Source of the DNA: Tenacibaculum maritimum NCIMB 2154
GTDB lineage: Bacteria > Bacteroidota > Bacteroidia > Flavobacteriales > Flavobacteriaceae
DNA length: 64,000 bases
Assembly: GCF_900119795.1 (NCBI RefSeq)
Contig: NZ_LT634361.1
Coordinates: 2,418,001 to 2,482,000, forward strand
Reading direction: 5' to 3'
Under the pieces are notes generated by a model. The model ran no database searches, was not told the DNA's origin, and saw nothing but the letters and a program-made list of their open reading frames with translations. Numbering within the stretch: the first letter of the stretch is position 1; every line of letters begins with the position of its first letter. Shown here piece by piece: positions 1 to 6,548 of this stretch. The position numbers and the translations under genes are program-made.

Positions 1-425
1 AATACAGAAATAAAAATATCAGCTACATTTCTACCAAACCTCTCTAAAAAATAATGCTTACTATCAAAACTAAACACTCTCTGATTTTCAATTTCCTTTT
101 CCCTCTTATTGAAAGCCTCTTTTTTAATTTTATTAACTCTTATATAATCCCTATACTCCATGGTTCCTTTTGACATATTTTTCAACTGAGTTAAGGAAAT
201 AGAGTTCCTTTTCTTAGCTAGCTGAAAGTTTTTGTCTGCCTTTTTATAGGACTCAGTAAAAGGGTCAACAGCTCTATAAGATAAAGATAATACAACCAAT
301 AAAATTGGTATTAATATGTAAAACACAAGGTTTTTAGTCCTCCTCCATCGTCTCTTCCTTAATTCCATCCCCAAGATCTGTGGTTGAATCTCCTTTATTA
401 ACCCCAAATAGTTCTTGTTTTTCAT
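1..425 (-). CDS. Membrane protein with overlapping start, paralogue of 1489..2259 (partial)
   Basis: The reading frame is open from an ATG at 425 to the window edge, so the 3' end is missing. About 141 residues are visible and align along their length with the protein at 1489..2259: a basic N-terminus (KRRWRRTK), a first membrane segment (FYILIPILLVVLSLSY), then a charged helical stretch rich in Lys and Glu. The ATG lies inside the lipoprotein gene 334..516 in a different frame, so 92 bp are shared. A later in-frame ATG near 354 is an alternative start. The function is unknown. The repeated association with tiny lipoproteins and a response regulator suggests a cell-envelope role, but that is inference. 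Confidence 0.6.
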   Translation of the reverse strand, partial: MKNKNYLGLIKEIQPQILGMELRKRRWRRTKNLVFYILIPILLVVLSLSYRAVDPFTESYKKADKNFQLAKKRNSISLTQLKNMSKGTMEYRDYIRVNKIKKEAFNKREKEIENQRVFSFDSKHYFLERFGRNVADIFISV

Positions 426-516
426 CTAATGTTTTTATGGTTTCTTCAGTAGTATCCGTACATGATACCATTCCCACAAATAATAATGCTGCTAACGTTT
501 TTAAAAAAGTATTCAT
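334..516 (-). CDS. Small lipoprotein, founder-like copy of the array family
   Basis: A 60-residue protein with a short hydrophobic leader ending in VGMVSC, a plausible signal-peptidase-II site with Cys19 as the lipidated residue, followed by an acidic tail (TDTTEE, then EKQELFGVNKGD). It is the most diverged member of the family repeated at 2385..4338; the shared core is CTDTTE plus EKQELFG. It sits 50 bp downstream of the response regulator 567..1223 and overlaps the membrane-protein gene that begins at 425. Acidic residues just after the lipidated Cys resemble the lipoprotein export signals of Bacteroidota, so surface exposure is possible. The function is unknown. Confidence 0.65.
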   Translation of the reverse strand: MNTFLKTLAALLFVGMVSCTDTTEETIKTLDEKQELFGVNKGDSTTDLGDGIKEETMEED

Positions 517-566
517 TTTTAGTATTTTAAAATTAAAACACTAAAATACAATTTTAAAAAGGCTTA

Positions 567-1223
567 TTACTTGTTCATTTTGCTTACGCTTAATAATAAT
601 TGTGTTTTGTATTTTGCTGCCAATACTGCTAGCTGTATGTTGTCTTTTACATTTAATTTTTGTCGAATTCGTTGGGTATAACTACGAAAAGCGCTGCTAC
701 TTATATGCATTTTACTACTAATTTCATTGGGTGTAAATCCTTTTAGCAGCCATACCATAAGCCTTGCTTCTTTGGGCGATAATATGTCTGTTATTAAATA
801 CTGTTCTCCTATTTCTAACTGCTTGTCTATAACAGCATCTCTAACCGATTCTGAAAAGTATTTTTTTCCATTAAAAACGGCTTTAATAGCTGCTACAATA
901 CATGGTACGGACTCTTCTTTTAAAATATAGCCTTTGGCGCCTAATGCCATTGCTTCTTGTATTACAGCAACATCATAATAACTGGTTACTACAATTGTTT
1001 TTATATGGCTGTTTTTTTCTGATAACTGCTTTAGTGCCTCTAACCCGTTAAAGCAAGGAATAGATAGGTCTAAAATTAATACATCGGAAGCATTTTTGCT
1101 TAACCACTCTACCACCCCAACCCCATCAGAAGAGGCTCCTACAACCGTTATTCCATGGGCTTTTAAGAGTGCTTTATACCCTTCAATAACTACTGGATAA
1201 TCATCTACTAAATAAACTTTCAT
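567..1223 (-). CDS. NarL/LuxR-type response regulator (copy 1)
   Basis: A 218-residue response regulator. The receiver domain occupies roughly residues 1-120, with the acidic pair DD at 7-8, the phospho-acceptor Asp52 (LILDLSIP) and the conserved Lys in AKGYILKEES. A LuxR/GerE helix-turn-helix fills about 150-210 (LSPKEARLMVWLLKGFTPNEIS). It is a close paralogue of 5657..6313, with the same length and the same upstream promoter and palindrome. No histidine kinase gene is seen nearby, so the signal and partner are unknown. The location between lipoprotein genes suggests it controls them, which is inference. Confidence 0.9.
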   Translation of the reverse strand: MKVYLVDDYPVVIEGYKALLKAHGITVVGASSDGVGVVEWLSKNASDVLILDLSIPCFNGLEALKQLSEKNSHIKTIVVTSYYDVAVIQEAMALGAKGYILKEESVPCIVAAIKAVFNGKKYFSESVRDAVIDKQLEIGEQYLITDILSPKEARLMVWLLKGFTPNEISSKMHISSSAFRSYTQRIRQKLNVKDNIQLAVLAAKYKTQLLLSVSKMNK

Positions 1224-1247
1224 TGTACTTGTTTTTAGTAACTATGG

Positions 1248-1292
1248 CAAAGTTATACAAAGCAATTGAGCTTGATTGTGGACGTTTGTCCA
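1248..1292 (-). promoter_or_regulatory. Promoter of response regulator copy 1 with palindromic operator
   Basis: On the minus strand a Bacteroidota -7 box TAACTTTG (1248..1255) lies 23 nt downstream of the perfect inverted repeat TGGAC-N4-GTCCA (1279..1292). The second regulator has the same palindrome, the same 23-nt spacing and a similar -7 box at 6335..6379. Conservation upstream of both paralogues suggests autoregulation. No good TTTG element is seen at -33, as expected for an activator-dependent promoter. Confidence 0.55.
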
Positions 1293-1488
1293 GACATAAA
1301 AAAAATACTGTTTTTAGCATGGTGGTTGCTATTGGCTACCTCAAAAAATTGGCTACTGAATAGGGTAATAGCTTATTTGCCAACCCCAATACTCTTACAA
1401 TAGCTCACTGATTACAGCAAACTGCTGCCTTATGATACCAATTGTTTGCTCAACATAGCAAACAGTATTTTTTTACCACAGCAATAGG

Positions 1489-2259
1489 TTAGCTATTTTT
1501 AGCTATTTTTTTAATCATTTCTAACATTTCTTCTCTTTTTTCTGGCTTGGTGTTTTTAAAGGTAAATCTCAATAAGTTCATTAACACATCGAGAAGATTA
1601 TCTTCTTCTCTTTTAGAAAATCTTATAAGATAAAATACCACAACTAAAATAATTAATGAGCTAAATAGAGTTACTAATAAATATTGCATTAGACTATAAT
1701 CTTCAAAATTTTGAAATATCCAAAATGTAACAAATAACTTAGTTGATAAATAAGAAACTACTATCAATTGTGATCCAAAATAAACTAAAGAATTATTCTT
1801 TTTAGGCACGTACCTAACAATTAAAAAAAAAGCAAATATAGAAATAAAAATATCAGCTACATTTCTACCGAGTCTCTCTAAAAAATAATGCTTACTATCA
1901 AAACCAAATACTTTCTGGTTTTCAACTTCTCTTTTTCTCTTATTGAAAGCCTCTTTTTTTATCTTATGAGCTCTTATATAGTCTTCATAAACTTTAGTTC
2001 CTTTAGAATATTCCTTTACATGAGTTAAAGCTACAGAATTCCTTCTCTTAGCTAACTGAAAGTCTTCATCTGCCTTTTTATAGGATTCACTAGAAATATC
2101 AGTACCTTTATATGATAAAGATAGAACAACCAATAAAATTGATACCAATATATAGAATATAAACCTTTTAACCCTCGACCATCGTTTCTTTTTTAATCCC
2201 ATCTCCAAGATCGGTGGTTGCATCTCCTTTTCTAACTCCAAATAGTTCTTGTTTTTCAT
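1489..2259 (-). CDS. Multi-pass membrane protein of unknown function
   Basis: A 256-residue protein. The basic N-terminus (LKKKRWSRVKR) precedes a membrane segment at about 32-49, then a long charged helical region (about 50-120, rich in Lys, Arg and Glu), and three more membrane segments at about 130-147, 155-172 and 187-208. I do not recognise the family. A paralogue begins at 425 and runs out of the window. The annotated ATG lies inside the relic lipoprotein ORF at 2168..2342; a second Met (MGLKKKRW) 20 residues in is an alternative start. It lies 265 bp upstream of the response regulator 567..1223 on the same strand. Confidence 0.6.
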   Translation of the reverse strand: MKNKNYLELEKEMQPPILEMGLKKKRWSRVKRFIFYILVSILLVVLSLSYKGTDISSESYKKADEDFQLAKRRNSVALTHVKEYSKGTKVYEDYIRAHKIKKEAFNKRKREVENQKVFGFDSKHYFLERLGRNVADIFISIFAFFLIVRYVPKKNNSLVYFGSQLIVVSYLSTKLFVTFWIFQNFEDYSLMQYLLVTLFSSLIILVVVFYLIRFSKREEDNLLDVLMNLLRFTFKNTKPEKREEMLEMIKKIAKNS

Positions 2260-2342
2260 ATAATTGTGTTATCGTTTTTTCAGTAGTATGCTATACAACC
2301 AATACACCATACAATTGTTAAAAGTTTAAAAAATATTTTCAT
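2168..2342 (-). pseudogene. Frameshifted lipoprotein, array member
   Basis: The leader matches its neighbours (MKIFFKLLTIVWCIGCIA), but 8 bp covering the lipidated Cys and the start of the mature part are missing, so the frame meets a stop two codons later. Downstream the original frame is still readable (EKQELFGV, then a tail ending in TMVEG and a stop at 2168). The lipoprotein is therefore broken, while the membrane-protein start inside it (2259) is intact. Intact copies lie directly upstream. Confidence 0.7.
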
Positions 2343-2384
2343 TTTAAATGTTGTAATTGTTACTATACAATAAAAGATTCCTGT

Positions 2385-2570
2385 CTATTCCTCGTCCATA
2401 TTTGGATTATCTCTATCTCCTCCTGATACATCTGTAAAAGAATCTTCTTTGTTAATTCCAAATAGTTCTTGTTTTTCTTCTAATTGTGCTATCGTTTTTT
2501 CAGTAGTATCCGTACATCCTATACAACCAATGCACCATACAATTATTAAAAGCTTAAAAAATATTTTCAT
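2385..2570 (-). CDS. Small lipoprotein, array copy (short form)
   Basis: A 61-residue lipoprotein precursor: Lys2, a hydrophobic stretch, the Cys-rich WCIGCIGC leader end with probable lipidation at Cys19, then TDTTEKTIAQLEEKQELFG and an acidic tail ending in NPNMDEE. Unlike the other copies, the residue before the lipidated Cys is Gly rather than Ala. It has the same strand and linker as its neighbours, so it is probably expressed with them. The function is unknown; very short acidic lipoproteins may act as surface decoration, as adaptors or in peptide release. Confidence 0.6.
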   Translation of the reverse strand: MKIFFKLLIIVWCIGCIGCTDTTEKTIAQLEEKQELFGINKEDSFTDVSGGDRDNPNMDEE

Positions 2571-2612
2571 TTTAAATGTTGTAATTGTTGTTATACAATA
2601 AAAGATTCCTGT

Positions 2613-2807
2613 CTATTCCTCGTCCATATTTGGATTATCTCTATCTCCTCCCCCATCTCTTGGATCGTCTGTAAAATAATCTTCTTTGTTAACCCCAAAT
2701 AGTTCTTGTTTTTCTTCTAATTCTGCTATCGTTTTTTCAGTGGTATCCGTACATGCTATACAACCAATGCACCATACAATTGTTAAAAGTTTAAAAAATA
2801 TATTCAT
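2613..2807 (-). CDS. Small lipoprotein, array copy (long form)
   Basis: The start is placed at 2807 (MNIFFKLLTIV) because that Met aligns with the starts of the other copies; an upstream in-frame ATG would add 13 residues of linker. This gives 64 residues: leader to Cys19, the conserved TDTTEKTIAELEEKQELFG segment, then the longer DDPRDGGGDRD tail ending in NPNMDEE. It belongs to the alternating two-gene unit. The function is unknown. Confidence 0.55.
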   Translation of the reverse strand: MNIFFKLLTIVWCIGCIACTDTTEKTIAELEEKQELFGVNKEDYFTDDPRDGGGDRDNPNMDEE

Positions 2808-2849
2808 TTTAAATGTTGTAATTGTTGTTATACAATAAAAGATCACTTA

Positions 2850-3032
2850 TTAATCTTCTGTATCATCTGGATCTTCTTCATATTCATCCCCTGGAACACC
2901 AATTTCATTTTTATTAACCCCAAATAGTTCTTGTTTTTCTTCTAATTCTGCTATCGTTTTTTCAGTGGTATCCGTACATGCTATACAACCAATGCACCAT
3001 ACAATTGTTAAAAGCTTAAAAAATATTTTCAT
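2850..3032 (-). CDS. Small lipoprotein, array copy with a unique tail
   Basis: A 60-residue precursor with the same leader and CTDTTEKT core as its neighbours. After ELFGVNK the tail switches to NEIGVPGDEYEEDPDDTED, unlike the GGDRD tails of the other copies. The array thus conserves the leader and core while the acidic C-terminus varies. The function is unknown. Confidence 0.6.
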   Translation of the reverse strand: MKIFFKLLTIVWCIGCIACTDTTEKTIAELEEKQELFGVNKNEIGVPGDEYEEDPDDTED

Positions 3033-3074
3033 TTTGAATGTTGTAATTGTTGTTATACAATAAAAGATTCCTGT

Positions 3075-3260
3075 CTATTCCTCGTAACCATCGGGTTCAT
3101 CCCTATCTCCTCCTGATACATCTGTAAAAGAATCTTCTTTGTTAATTCCAAATAGTTCTTGTTTTTCTTCTAATTCTGCTATCGTTTTTTCAGTAGTATC
3201 CGTACATGCTATACAACCAATGCACCATACAATTATTAAAAGCTTAAAAAATATTTTCAT
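3075..3260 (-). CDS. Small lipoprotein, array copy (short form)
   Basis: A 61-residue lipoprotein precursor with probable lipidation at Cys19 and the tail SFTDVSGGDRDEPDGYEE. It is nearly identical to copy 3540, one 465-bp unit away, differing mainly in Glu/Gln of the AELEEKQ segment and in one leader residue. This supports recent unit duplication. The function is unknown. Confidence 0.6.
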   Translation of the reverse strand: MKIFFKLLIIVWCIGCIACTDTTEKTIAELEEKQELFGINKEDSFTDVSGGDRDEPDGYEE

Positions 3261-3302
3261 TTTAAATGTTGTAATTGTTGTTATACAATAAAAGATTCCT
3301 GT

Positions 3303-3497
3303 CTATTCCTCGTCCATATTTGGATTATCTCTATCTCCTCCCCCATCTCTTGGATCGTCTGTAAAAGAATCTTCTTTGTTAATTCCAAATAGTTCTTGTT
3401 TTTCTTCTAATTCTGCTATCGTTTTTTCAGTAGTATCCGTACATGCTATACAACCAATGCACCATACAATTGTTAAAAGTTTAAAAAATATTTTTAT
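3303..3497 (-). pseudogene. Small lipoprotein, array copy with ATG changed to ATA
   Basis: The full 65-codon frame is intact (leader, CTDTTEKT core, DDPRDGGG tail ending in NMDEE), but the codon aligned with every other start is ATA (3495..3497) instead of ATG. No other start is available before the hydrophobic leader. It is either silent, read from a rare ATA start, or translated by coupling. It is treated as a probable pseudogene because the change removes the only ATG. Confidence 0.55.
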
Positions 3498-3539
3498 TTT
3501 GAATGTTGTAATTGTTACTATACAATAAAAGAGCGCTGT

Positions 3540-3725
3540 TTATTCCTCGTAACCATCGGGTTCATCCCTATCTCCTCCTGATACATCTGTAAAAGAATCT
3601 TCTTTGTTAATTCCAAATAGTTCTTGTTTTTCTTCTAATTGTGCTATCGTTTTTTCAGTAGTATCCGTACATGCTATACAACCAATGCACCATACAATTG
3701 TTAAAAGTTTAAAAAATATTTTCAT
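3540..3725 (-). CDS. Small lipoprotein, array copy (short form)
   Basis: A 61-residue precursor of the short class: leader to Cys19, TDTTEKTIAQLEEKQELFG, tail VSGGDRDEPDGYEE. It shares its linker and frame layout with copies one 465-bp unit away on each side (3075 and 4005). The function is unknown. Confidence 0.6.
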   Translation of the reverse strand: MKIFFKLLTIVWCIGCIACTDTTEKTIAQLEEKQELFGINKEDSFTDVSGGDRDEPDGYEE

Positions 3726-3767
3726 TTTGAGTGTTGTAATTATTACTATACAATAAAAGAGCGCTGT

Positions 3768-3962
3768 TTATTCCTCGTAACCATCGGGATTATCTCTATC
3801 TCCTCCCCCATCTCTTGGATCGTCTGTAAAAGAATCTTCTTTGTTAATTCCAAATAGTTCTTGTTTTTCTTCTAATTCTGCTATCGTTTTTTCAGTAGTA
3901 TCCGTACATGCTATACAACCAATGCACCATACAATTGTTAAAAGTTTAAAAAATATTTTCAT
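3768..3962 (-). CDS. Small lipoprotein, array copy (long form)
   Basis: A 64-residue precursor of the long class with the DDPRDGGGDRDNPDGYEE tail, lipidation expected at Cys19. It sits exactly one 465-bp unit from the start-less copy 3303 and from the truncated copy 4233. The function is unknown. Confidence 0.6.
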   Translation of the reverse strand: MKIFFKLLTIVWCIGCIACTDTTEKTIAELEEKQELFGINKEDSFTDDPRDGGGDRDNPDGYEE

Positions 3963-4004
3963 TTTGAATGTTGTAATTGTTGTTATACAATAAAAAATCG
4001 TTTA

Positions 4005-4190
4005 TTAATCTTCGTCCATATCGGGTTCATCCCTATCTCCTCCTGATACATCTGTAAAAGAATCTTCTTTGTTAATTCCAAATAGTTCTTGTTTTTCTTC
4101 TAATTCTGCTATCGTTTTTTCAGTAGTATCCGTACATGCTATACAACCAATGCACCATACAATTGTTAAAAGTTTAAAAAATATTTTCAT
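4005..4190 (-). CDS. Small lipoprotein, first intact array copy
   Basis: A 61-residue precursor with the short tail VSGGDRDEPDMDED. It is the first complete copy in the direction of transcription; the preceding copy, 4233, lacks its leader. Its linker retains a few bases typical of the array but no clear TANNTTTG promoter. The function is unknown. Confidence 0.6.
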   Translation of the reverse strand: MKIFFKLLTIVWCIGCIACTDTTEKTIAELEEKQELFGINKEDSFTDVSGGDRDEPDMDED

Positions 4191-4232
4191 TTTGAGTGTT
4201 GTAATTATTACTATACAATAAAAGAGCGCTGT

Positions 4233-4338
4233 TTATTCCTCGTAACCATCGGGATTATCTCTATCTCCTCCCCCATCTCTTGGATCGTCTGTAAAATAAT
4301 CTTCTTTGTTAACCCCAAATAGTTCTTGTTTTTCTTCT
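4233..4338 (-). pseudogene. 5'-truncated lipoprotein array copy
   Basis: From 4338 to the stop at 4233 the sequence matches the C-terminal half of the long-form lipoproteins (EEKQELFGVNKEDYFTDD, then the GGGDRDNPDGYEE tail). Upstream of 4338 the homology ends abruptly in unrelated sequence; the lipoprotein frame has no Met or leader before a stop. It marks the upstream edge of the array. Confidence 0.65.
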
Positions 4339-4437
4339 GTTGGAAATCCAAACGATAACTGGAACCATAATGATTGATGAGAAAAAACAAAAAATAGCTG
4401 ACCACGAAAAAATTACTATCCCTCTTCAATACGCCTT

Positions 4438-4536
4438 TTATTTAAAAAGTACAATTGATATATAACATAATCCAAATAACCATGCTAAAAACATACTCAA
4501 TAATGAGTACGATATTTTATATTTTATTTTCTTCAT
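4438..4536 (-). CDS. Possible 32-residue membrane peptide
   Basis: A short frame reads MKKIKYKISYSLLSMFLAWL and continues hydrophobic to a stop: a basic N-terminus and one membrane segment. It lies between the truncated lipoprotein and the candidate immunity gene on the same strand. Without homologues it cannot be told from a chance ORF. The rest of 4339..4678 shows nothing else convincing. Confidence 0.2.
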   Translation of the reverse strand: MKKIKYKISYSLLSMFLAWLFGLCYISIVLFK

Positions 4537-4678
4537 ATGGTTTTGATGTATTTACTAACGTGTATAGTATTGATACTGACGTTGTACTCTATCATTTCAG
4601 CATCAATGATTATTTTTTGTAGATTTTATTTAAGAAATTTATATGAATCTATTATGTTGTTTATATGGTTAATAGCAA

Positions 4679-5164
4679 TTATTTTGAATGCGCAAAAGTA
4701 TATAAATCTTTCATCCCTAAATAATTCTCTTTTTTACAAGTAAAATCGTTATACATAAATTCAGTTAGTCTTATTCCATTAGGTGCTATTACTATTCCTT
4801 GCACATTCATTCCACAAAATCCATCTTTATACTTTAAGTTTTTATTTTTTCTGGTGCATTCAGGCGCTTCATTACCCACCATAAGAAGCACTTTAACTAT
4901 ATTTCCGTTTTTTAAAAGCACCTCATCTTGTAAAACTTTATTTTTTCTGTTTTGCTCTACAAAATAAACAGGAGGACACATTTTAACTGTTTTTGAAATA
5001 AGTACTTCTTGGTTGTTTCTATAAGCCTTTATAAAAGCAATATTATCTTTTTCAGCTAGTATAAATTTATACCCAAAAGCAAAGCAAGTATCTGTTACTA
5101 TCGCTTTTTTTTGTGCAAAACAAGTCATACAAAATAAGTTAATTACTAATAATATGTTTTTCAT
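4679..5164 (-). CDS. Secreted Cys-rich protein, candidate immunity protein for the Tae4-like amidase
   Basis: A 161-residue protein with a signal peptide (MKNILLVINLFCMTCFA, cleavage before QKK). The mature part carries several Cys (TDTCFAFG, KMCPP, PECTRKN, GFCGMN, DFTCKK) that could form disulfides in the periplasm. It begins 35 bp after the stop of the amidase 5200..5610 on the same strand, the classic position for a periplasmic immunity protein. It does not look like the short Tai4 proteins I know, so the immunity role rests on location, signal peptide and small size. Confidence 0.6.
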   Translation of the reverse strand: MKNILLVINLFCMTCFAQKKAIVTDTCFAFGYKFILAEKDNIAFIKAYRNNQEVLISKTVKMCPPVYFVEQNRKNKVLQDEVLLKNGNIVKVLLMVGNEAPECTRKNKNLKYKDGFCGMNVQGIVIAPNGIRLTEFMYNDFTCKKENYLGMKDLYTFAHSK

Positions 5165-5199
5165 AATGTGTTTTATTTTTTAAATTAAAATATCATTAT

Positions 5200-5610
5200 T
5201 TATGGTAGCTCCCAAAACCAAACTTCTTTTGCTTTAGAAAAATAGTCTTTAGATCCTGCTTTCATTTCGCTACCATTCCAAATATCAATATGATCCATTG
5301 CTCCCCAACCATCTTTAAAAAAAACCAATCCTTTTTTATTCCTATAATCTTTGTGAGTGGTTTCTCTTTTAACCGAAGCATTTCCAAATTTATTGGGTTG
5401 TGTTAGCATCCAATCTGCCAATTCTTGAGCCCTAAGAACATGATTACATTTTTTATGCTCTGGGGTCCAACATATAACCCCTTTAAAAGTATTCATATTA
5501 ATATTTGACTTTAAAAAAGTAGCTCCCATTCTTATAGCGCATTGATTTGCAAAGTTACATAGGTTTGCAAACCCTGGATGATTGTTCCAAATTGCAATAA
5601 ATTTTACCAT
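5200..5610 (-). CDS. Tae4-like peptidoglycan amidase (T6SS effector family)
   Basis: A 136-residue protein with no signal peptide. The catalytic Cys is probably Cys24 in FANQCAIRMG and the catalytic His His107 in MDHIDIWNG, preceded by LVFFKDGWG; this Cys...GxxFF...HIDxW pattern is that of Tae4 NlpC/P60-like amidases, which cut peptide cross-links in cell-wall peptidoglycan. The length fits the family. The missing leader agrees with delivery by a secretion machine; no T6SS structural gene is in the window. It follows the response regulator 5657..6313 by 46 bp, and a secreted candidate immunity gene follows it. Confidence 0.75.
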   Translation of the reverse strand: MVKFIAIWNNHPGFANLCNFANQCAIRMGATFLKSNINMNTFKGVICWTPEHKKCNHVLRAQELADWMLTQPNKFGNASVKRETTHKDYRNKKGLVFFKDGWGAMDHIDIWNGSEMKAGSKDYFSKAKEVWFWELP

Positions 5611-5656
5611 CTTTTATCTACTTTAGTTATTTATTGTGTCATTTTTAAACTCATGG

Positions 5657-6313
5657 CTACTCGTCAGTTTTACCAATATTTAAAAATAATTGCGTTTTAT
5701 ATTTAATAGCCAATAAAGCCAGTTGAATATTGTCTTTAACCCTTAGTTTTTGCCTAATTCGTTGGGTATAATTACGAAAAGCACTGCCGCTGATATGCAT
5801 TTTGTCGCTAATTTCATCAGCAGCAAATCCTTCAACCAACCATTTCATCACCTCTGTTTCTTTGGGTGATAATACATCCGTAATTAAATGATTGCCTCCT
5901 AAAGCCAATTGCTCATCAATAATTACCTCTCTAACCAATTCAGAAAAGTATTTTTTTCCATTAAAAACAGCTTCAATAGCAGTTACAATACACGCGGCTG
6001 ATTCTTCTTTTAAAATATATCCTTTTGCTCCTAATTGTATCGCTTTTTGAATGACAGCAGCATCACAATAACTAGTTACTACAATTGTTTTGATACGGCT
6101 GTTTTTTTCTGATAAATATTTTAGTACATCTAACCCATTAAAACAAGGCATAGAAATGTCTAAAATTAATACATCACAAAAGTTTTGATCTAGCCAATCT
6201 ATCAATCCATATCCGTCAGAAGAAGCCCCTACTACCTTTATTCCATGAGCTTCCAAGAGAACTTTATATCCCTCAATAACCACAGGATGATCATCCACTA
6301 AGTAAACTTTCAT
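5657..6313 (-). CDS. NarL/LuxR-type response regulator (copy 2)
   Basis: The start is set at 6313 (MKVYLVDDHPVV), giving 218 residues exactly like copy 1; an upstream TTG-type start would add 16 residues that have no counterpart there. The receiver has DD at 7-8, Asp52 (LILDISMPCFNG) and the Lys of AKGYILKEES. The output domain is a GerE helix-turn-helix (LSPKETEVMKWLVEGFAADEIS). It lies first in a same-strand series with the Tae4-like amidase and the candidate immunity gene, so it may regulate contact-dependent weaponry. No sensor kinase gene is adjacent. Confidence 0.9.
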   Translation of the reverse strand: MKVYLVDDHPVVIEGYKVLLEAHGIKVVGASSDGYGLIDWLDQNFCDVLILDISMPCFNGLDVLKYLSEKNSRIKTIVVTSYCDAAVIQKAIQLGAKGYILKEESAACIVTAIEAVFNGKKYFSELVREVIIDEQLALGGNHLITDVLSPKETEVMKWLVEGFAADEISDKMHISGSAFRNYTQRIRQKLRVKDNIQLALLAIKYKTQLFLNIGKTDE

Positions 6314-6334
6314 TTTTATTTTTATTAAGTAACA

Positions 6335-6379
6335 CAAATCTATACAAAGCGATTTGCTCAAATTGTGGACATTTGTCCA
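6335..6379 (-). promoter_or_regulatory. Promoter of response regulator copy 2 with palindromic operator
   Basis: On the minus strand a -7 box TAGATTTG (6335..6342) lies 23 nt downstream of TGGAC-N4-GTCCA (6366..6379). The arrangement matches base for base in spacing the promoter at 1248..1292. The palindrome centre falls about 30 nt upstream of the -7 box, a usual activator position. Confidence 0.55.
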
Positions 6380-6548
6380 GAGCCATAAAAAGTATTTTTA
6401 CAAAAATGAATATACAAAAAATCTATCACAGAAATAATAAAAATTATTTTCTTTTATGTTTAACATCATTACACACAACATATTATAATTCCTCTTCTCA
6501 TTAATACTGTATTTATCTGTATAAATCTTTTCACCTACTTTTTCTGTA

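Larger units (their letters stand above)
2385..4338 (-). repeat. Tandem array of small lipoprotein genes, 465-bp two-gene unit
   Basis: Nine gene-sized copies occur at 2385, 2613, 2850, 3075, 3303, 3540, 3768, 4005 and 4233, spaced alternately by about 228 and 237 bp. Short (61-residue, VSGGDRDEP-type) and long (64-residue, DDPRDGGGDRD-type) forms alternate, so the true unit is a 465-bp gene pair. The linkers of about 42 bp are also conserved. Copy 2850 has a different acidic tail, 3303 has lost its ATG and 4233 is truncated. The array is tandem duplication of whole genes, not a CRISPR or intragenic repeat. Confidence 0.85.

Noticed and set aside
1444..1474. Plus-strand terminator-like hairpin GTTTGCT/AGCAAAC with a T-tract
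   Set aside because: No plus-strand gene ends there and the minus-strand orientation lacks a T-tract, so it is not listed as a terminator.
4211..4429. 72-residue minus-strand ORF with KNKNYLGL
   Set aside because: It is the out-of-frame reading of the truncated lipoprotein copy, equivalent to the membrane-protein N-terminus, but no membrane gene follows.
4537..4743. 68-residue hydrophobic plus-strand ORF
   Set aside because: It overlaps the end of the candidate immunity gene, has no promoter and opposes all neighbours; the AT-rich sequence explains the hydrophobic residues.
5200..5610. Presence of a complete type VI secretion locus
   Set aside because: Only an effector-like gene and a candidate immunity gene are seen; no sheath, baseplate, Hcp or VgrG gene occurs in the window.
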